The translations under genes were made by a program, and so were the position numbers. From Selaginella tamariscina (lineage: Eukaryota; Streptophyta; Lycopodiopsida; Selaginellales; Selaginellaceae): a stretch of 64,000 bases of DNA. Each line of letters starts with the position of its first letter. The stretch's first letter is position 1. Below are positions 58,513 to 64,000 of this stretch, piece by piece. The notes under the pieces are model-generated. The model did not search any database. It was not told the origin of the DNA and saw only the letters and a list, made by a program, of their open reading frames with translations. Location: assembly GCA_003024785.1 (NCBI GenBank), contig PUQB01000131.1:452501-516500 (forward strand). The letters are read 5' to 3'.

Positions 58513-58806
58513 TCATTTTTTGAGTAAATGCGTTAAATATTGGTATTGGTGGTGTGTTGATACAAACCGATCTTGTGGATTTTTTAATTCGACACCTAGT
58601 GGCTTATATTAGTCGAATATTTGAGCTTACTAAGCGAAATTATTCTATTATTATAAAGAATGCCTTGTTGCTGTTTGGGGTTTTGAACAACTTCATGCCT
58701 ACTTACATTGAAGTGAAACATTTTTAAAGTGTGATGATGCTGCTGCTGTCATTTCTTTATTAAACGGAAGAATTTAGTGAGTTATGTAACCATATGGGTA
58801 GTCATG
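58513..58806 (+). pseudogene. Element E RNase H remnant, distal part
   Basis: Continues exactly where 53717 stops: GIGGVLIQTD-type block, then LVAYISRIFELTKRNYS-like and VWGFEQLHAY sequence in broken frames. Confidence 0.85.
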
Positions 58807-59002
58807 TTGTGTTATAAGAACATTTCCAAGGTATATTCTCAAAAATAATTTAAGCATTTTACTGTTCATTCAATTAACATTTTATTCATATTAATATTTG
58901 ATCGACGGCCAAAACTGCATATACATAATTTATGTGTATATATTTATATTCTTTAAATATAGTATTATTAATAAATTAAAATATACCAGTAGTAGTTTAT
59001 CC

Positions 59003-59043
<41 letters not shown>

Positions 59044-60350
59044 CATATGCATATACTTAAGTAAAATGTTATTTCACTTAAATTTTAGAACATATATACA
59101 TGTTATAAGCTTTCCAATTTTATCAAAATTATAATGTTCATGTTTTTATAAACATTTTAAACTCATATATTGAGTTAGAACTTTGAATATAAAATTAAAG
59201 ACCATATTATTGTTTAGTTAACCTGAAAGTTTAATTATGAAAATATTGAAATATTTAATAATATGCTATGTTTAAGGTTCAATAAAGTATATATATAAAG
59301 AATAATAATCTGTCCAAACTTTAATTTAATTTTAAATTTTACTTAAGAAATTTTAAGTATATAAAAATTAAAATGTATGTACAAATATGTTTATTGTTTA
59401 AAGTTGCTGCACATGGGAACAAATGTCTACTATTTAAAATTTTAATATTAATATATGTGTGTATAATATGTGTATATTAAAATGGAACTAGGTTATGCTT
59501 ATTTTAATACCATAGTTATATATGCACAAATGAAACATAATAATTGAGATGGAATAATATTAATAATAAATTAAATTTTAAAGTACAATATGAATTTTGA
59601 ATGAGTTTGTATTATTACTTAATTGAAGAAAGCTTGAAGTTTCTTATTCAGATGTTATATTATATCTATAATTTTTTTACATTAAATGTGTTAACAAGTA
59701 ATGTGCATGCTAAATTTTTGAAGAATATTCCTTTGCAATTTTTTGGCATAAATTTTATTTGAAAATCAGATTAACATGTATTTCATTAACATCTACAAAA
59801 ATTATTTTAAAAAGTTCCCTTTTGCCGGAATTGAAAAAATAATATACTTGTCTTCACTTTCTGCTTAGTGAACTATATAAAAATAATACATATGTGTGCG
59901 GGCGCGAGCGTGTGTGTAGCATTAGAAAGTTTAGCATCATGAATTAAGCTAATGTAATAATTAATAAGCTACACACACACACACACGAAATTAATATACT
60001 CGGAGAATCGAGAATAGTAAAGGGTCTCCATGGGATGTCGGGGTTATCAGATCTAACGAACGGTCGATAAGCAACAAAGCAGCAGGCCTGGTGGCTCGTC
60101 CGAAGCTGTCCGATGAGAGAAACTAGACCCAGACTAAATAGCTAGATATATACCAGATATTAACCCTCATGTACAACTATCCTATTTCACATACATAGCT
60201 TGATGATATGCCAATCTTCAGTATAAATGGTATTGTCTAACTGCATATATGCTCCCTGTGTGTGTCACACACACACACACACACAGTGGAGGACTAAACA
60301 ATTGACTACAAAACCAATTATGACACACACAGAAACATGTGTATGCACAT
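58807..60350. other. AT-rich spacer with microsatellites
   Basis: TA tract at 59010-59038, CA tracts at 59973-59988 and 60269-60285. No gene recognised; 60020-60120 is locally GC-richer but shows no domain. Confidence 0.6.
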
Positions 60351-60358
60351 ATATACCT

Positions 60359-60719
60359 GGGCACCCAAATGATGAAGAAATGTGCATGTAACGTAGCTCC
60401 AGATGGAGGAAGTTCATCCTCACCCCATGCAATTGCAGGAAGTCCTTTACATAGAAAAGAAGCCTCTTTTTAACTACTCAATGGTGCTGTAAGAAAAATA
60501 TCATAATATATATTAAACGTTAATAAACATATGAACATAATAATTAAAAATTAAATGAAGAAAAAACGAAGACACGTGGAGTTAACCAGCAGCAAAGAGC
60601 TTAATTGTAATCGAATATTCACCAGAACGTTCTTTGAGAACATCATGTAATAGGAAGTCTCTGTATTCTGAGAAAGCATCGGTAGTGTCTCCACAACTTG
60701 AATGTGACTCCTATGATAT
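60359..60719 (-). CDS. Two exon-like blocks of an unidentified protein
   Basis: Minus strand: 60719-60583, after a TAG acceptor, reads ESHSSCGDTTDAFSEYRDFL then LHDVLKERSGEYSITIKLFAA and ends at a GT. 60475-60359, after a GTAG acceptor, continues in phase with KKRLLFYVKDFLQLHG, VRMNFLHLELRYM and ends at CCCAG/GTATAT. The intervening 107 bp is GT-AG. Composition and continuity support real exons, but the family is unknown. They could be a separate gene, a 3' extension of the NTPase gene, or an upstream part of the exon remnants at 44.5 and 39 kb. Confidence 0.45.
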
Positions 60720-61150
60720 AGATATGTGACGACAGAAACTCAGTGGTTATTGAGTTAAAACATGAAAACTAAATTAATCTATGCCCACATACCTCCTATT
60801 TAAAGCATATTCCGCATATATTCTTATAATTCATCAAAGTAACTATCCAAATACTAAAATGAGATAGAATAAAGGAAATATATGCACAGTTACACAGACA
60901 TTTCGGATATGAGATTTTAAAATGTGTACGTCCAGCTTATAGATTTAGGTGTGTGTATATTTATGTGTGTTGCATTTAATCATATGAATGTCAGATGCGT
61001 TTAATAAGATAAGTTATAAAGCTTTATCTCTGTTATTCTAATCTTAATGTAAGTCATAAAGTAGCTTCATTTATTTCAAAAACCTAGAGAACACTTATAT
61101 TTAAAAACACATACCTCTGGAACAAAATGAAACACATCAAGTCTCCGGTC

Positions 61151-64000
61151 TTACGCATCCTTCTCCTTCAGGAAGCGGCCGAATGGATCTTCCATGGGCT
61201 ATACAAGAGAAACATAATATAAGGCCAAAGCAAATTGAGAGACCCAACACGCCCCACCTCCTCCGGCTTGAAGTAGTTGGTGAGACTATGCTTTACGATT
61301 TCTCCTCCCTTGCCTTGAATATGATCTGCCAGCTTGAAGAAGGCTGACCGCAGATTCCGTAAGGCATTCAGCTCGTCCGGCTGCACATCGGAATATGAGA
61401 ATGCCAAAGAAACGTATGTACTAAATAATACCTTGAGGAATGAATACTTCAGCCGATGAATGATCAAGACCTGGCCTTCCTCTGCCAACTCTACTGTCTT
61501 AGACTTGTTCCGGCCTCCAAGATGCATATAAATGCCGAATGGCATTTTCAGCTCTGCCTCCTTGTCAACACGTATTCTCTTTGGATTTCGTACATCATCA
61601 ACATCTTCGGCTTCGTCTGCTGAAGGTAGATAATCAGGATCCCAGTCTTCTTTCTTGGGATCATCCGAATCAGAGAACTCACGGTAATCCACCCGGTCCA
61701 CATCGCGGCTACTGTATCATCACATTAGTTCTTTTACCAGAAAAGAAACTAGAGGTAAATTTACCTTCTTTTACGAGGTTCAGAAGGTGCTGTATCGTCC
61801 TTCAAAAGTCTGAAAAACATACAGAAAACTCAAATTTGTCAGGGCACAGAACCAAAGCATTTACCTTTCCGTTGACGCTGTTGCCGCGAGCTCATGGACA
61901 TGTGGTATCTTTGGTGGTAGATCACTGGTACGTCCGCCCTCCGCCATTGGTACCTTTGCTGGTAGATCACTAGTGCGTCCCCCTCTGCTGTTGGTACCTC
62001 TGGACGCCCCCTCAGCGGTTGGTACCTTTGGTGGTAGCTCACTGATGTGTGTTACAAGCGATCCACGCGCGAGCTCACAGATATGTGGTAGAAGAGAACC
62101 AGACCCGACTGTGTATGTATCCCTGTTTCTAATCTGAACTGGCACCCCTTGCATATTCTCTGCCCTCGGCTCGTACTTCCCATCCTTCCCTGGAAGTAGT
62201 ACTGGCAAAATGGCATCGAACCCCTTCTGATTGCGCTGCGGAATAATGGCTACGCAGCAGATGAAACAAAGGAGCAGGTGCTCCCCGGTGATCTTTTCTC
62301 TGTCGAGCATGATGAACCTGTTGAAGCATACAAGACCTTCAACTTCAATCTTTAAGTCCCCGCACAACTTGGTGAGAAAATCAGCAATTTTGACGGGGTG
62401 GCTGTACATGTTGAAGAACTTTGCACCTGGGTGGCCACTGCAACAGGCATGCATGGCCAAGACCATGATCAGGCGCCCGACTATCTCTCCTCTCGGACCC
62501 TCTATAACAAAGGCCTGCTTGAAAACCCTCTCAGCCACCTCCAGCACTGCGCTCAGATTGGATCGCAAGATTTTGGCAGCGGCCTCACCCAATATCGGCT
62601 CCAACGCATCGGCCGAGAAAACTCGATCACGCTCTTCAGCAATATGACTGACCGTCCGCATGTGCATTGCTACCATATCTTTGGCTAAGTTTGACCAGGC
62701 CGCCACTTCCAGGCCAGCTGATACCCCGAGAATGGCCATACCCATGGCCTCTGTCATGTTTTCTCGTGATACTTGTGCCGACGGGATCCCGCCCAGGAGT
62801 TTCTGCATGGCAAACGTAAGGGTCGCATCCAAGTCAGTCTCTTCCAAAGCAGACTTCCACAGAGGCCGACCCCACTTAAAAAGCTCCAATGACATCTTCC
62901 GAGGGGATGGTCGGATCGACTGCCTCTTTCAGGTGTGAAGACATCAGCCGCAGAAGCTCTTTACCGCGGCCCTGCAGAATGCCCACCACGCTGATCGGCT
63001 GGAAAAACTTTGTCTCGGGAGCCGTTGCACGCGCGCTGGGATCGTACATCTTATCGGGAAACACCAGGCCAAGCTTTCCTGCAGTGTCTGCCACCAGTCC
63101 GAAAATCCACGATCCACGCTGGATACAGGAGAAGAACCGCCTGGTGGCTAAGAATGAGCCTTGTACCTCTCCAAAGAGTGATGCGGCCTCGTCCAGGCAA
63201 ATCACAATCTTCATCTTCTCCAACGAGACATCTTTGGTGTTGGTCTTCTCCAACAAATTGGAGAAGACAACGTCAGTCTTTTTCTTGACCCAATTCCTCA
63301 ACAGGGGACAATCCCATTGCTCTCCCGGGCCAGGATTCGGAAGAGTCACTTGCTTATAAACCTCCTCCCGGAGTTGGTGATAGCTGGAACGGACAAGCAC
63401 AAAAATCATCCAGAAGCACAAAGCACAGATAGAAAAGAGGAAAACGTACCACTGCTTCACTTGTGTCTTATGTTTTTCGACCTTCTCCTTGGCCTCTTGT
63501 TTGCCTTGTCCTTGGCCTCTTGTTTGTCATCTATAATTCCCACCCACTCCTCCATCTGCATTGCCAGCCAATCCTCGGGACTTGAAGCTCCATTTGAGAG
63601 CTCCAAAAGCACAGCGAAAACCCATGCCGCAACACTGCGTGGGTCGTTGGCGTCCGTCAATACGTCGGCTACGGGGCTTCGCTTGGGAAGCCCTGAACTC
63701 CCGTGTTTGAGGAAGGAGACGTAAGCCACGTGAACTCCCTTGGTAGACAGCTGACATATTGTTCTCGACTTTCCCCACCCAGAGCTCTGTATGATGGCGG
63801 TCCATGCTGCGTAATATGCAGCCTCGTTGCACCAGGTCTCAACATAGCCCTCGAGCACGTCGTGAACGTAGTCGACTACTTTGAAATCGAAAGGATCCTC
63901 GTAAGGACGAGTCCACCCGCGCTTGAGCACAAGTTCTACACCTGGAGGTTCCTGGGGTGCGCTTGCATACTCAAGTATGGCCGGAAAAAGAGCATCTGCG
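61151..64000 (-). CDS. Crinkler-like P-loop NTPase gene, multi-exon, 5' end outside the window
   Basis: Exons on the minus strand: 64000-63450, 63383-61865, 61809-61765, 61708-61432, 61380-61258, 61198-61151 (stop TAA 61153-61151); introns 66, 55, 56, 51 and 59 bp, all GT-AG. The 51-bp one is in frame and may be retained. The product has a Walker A loop SSGWGKSRT (about 63790), then PKRSPVADVLTD, a Walker B MKIVICLDEAASLFG (about 63215-63170), a GRPLW motif (about 62870) and a helical C-terminal region. This combination is the NTPase core of Crinkler (CRN/RHS-type) proteins known from oomycetes, fungi and scattered other eukaryotes. After it come Pro/Arg/Gly-rich repeats and an acidic segment (SDSDDPKKEDWDPDYLPSAD). 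No nuclease motif is visible. Two lesions: a 23-bp tandem duplication near the end of the first exon and a one-base shift near 62890. Function unknown. Confidence 0.72.
61875..62075 (-). repeat. Internal repeats in the NTPase gene
   Basis: Coding repeats of LPPKVPTAEG, LPAKVPMAEG and LPPKIPHVHE separated by GRTSD or ISE segments; the DNA repeats a GGTACCTTTG-like core (plus strand). A rapidly evolving linker. Confidence 0.75.
63485..63530. repeat. 23-bp tandem duplication at the end of the first visible NTPase exon
   Basis: On the coding strand ACAAGAGGCCAAGGA recurs at a 23-bp period. Because 23 is not a multiple of three it shifts the frame before the donor at 63449. A donor-like AAG/GTCGAA about 24 nt upstream of that donor would restore phase with the next exon. 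Confidence 0.85.

Larger units (their letters stand above)
50914..58806 (+). mobile_element. Element E: old member of the C/D family, interrupted by F
   Basis: 5' LTR 50914-51090; gag from about 51148 (MTMNVNTAFSAIDAQTKLLE), knuckle CWACWALRHTWQAC at about 52005-52050, then protease, RT and RNase H remnants to 53722, resuming at 58513 and fading at about 58806. Integrase and 3' LTR are missing. It differs from C and D mainly by C-to-T and G-to-A transitions with many stops, as expected for an old methylated copy. Confidence 0.88.

Noticed and set aside
61151-64000. NTPase gene as oomycete or fungal contamination
   Set aside because: It lies at the end of a continuous window with plant retroelements and shares the short intron size of the PPR gene; assembly chimerism remains possible but nothing in the sequence shows a junction.
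1-64000. CRISPR arrays, tRNA or rRNA genes, prokaryotic operons
   Set aside because: None recognised; direct repeats present are LTRs, minisatellites or microsatellites.

Overview
The window is nuclear DNA of a seed-free land plant, most likely a lycophyte of the Selaginella type (inference). Evidence: an intron-bearing gene for a pentatricopeptide-repeat (PPR) protein whose N-terminus has the style familiar from lycophytes and mosses; very short GT-AG introns (51-66 bp) in the two best gene models; plant-type LTR retrotransposons of several lineages; AT-rich intergenic DNA with many CA/CT/TA microsatellites. No rRNA, tRNA, CRISPR or bacterial-type operon was recognised. About two thirds of the window is retrotransposon sequence, much of it nested.

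Layout. 1-715: 5' part of a PPR gene (minus). 716-2963: AT-rich spacer. 2964-10855: a 1.74-kb solo LTR (family Y) split by a complete 6.1-kb chromodomain Ty3/gypsy element (A, minus); both insertions keep 5-bp target duplications. 11376-12860: decayed MULE transposase. 13437-14348: another Y fragment. 18067-18900: broken PPR paralogue. 19150-20480: copia remnants. 20644-24333: gag-protease part of a second gypsy family (Z1). 24334-30446: relative of A (B), cut by two Y LTRs (28205-30066 and 30447-31700). 31701-33440: unassigned sequence. 33514-34012: a third A-family LTR. 35226-38525: second Z copy. 38525-39012, 44270-44546 and 60359-60719: minus-strand exon-like blocks that may be remains of one or more genes filled with retroelements. 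39303-44232 and 44588-49494: two near-identical gypsy elements (C, D) in tandem, each with a 4-bp target duplication. 50914-58806: an old member of the same family (E), interrupted by another gypsy element (F, 53723-58507, minus). 61151-64000: a multi-exon minus-strand gene for a Crinkler-like P-loop NTPase, continuing beyond the window.

Most notable: (1) A-family elements carry a primer-binding site complementary to a 12-13 nt stretch of their own LTR, placed about 31 nt downstream of a TATA-like box. This is the arrangement expected of self-primed reverse transcription (Tf1/sushi mechanism), and it is seen in three copies. (2) The Crinkler-like NTPase gene with tiny plant-type introns. (3) A nested-insertion record with exact target duplications and a paralogous empty site. 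(4) A fold-back rearrangement in element B that carries a piece of RNase H from a different element. Most element ORFs are broken by small indels, and C and D are broken at different places, so residual assembly error has to be considered along with real decay.
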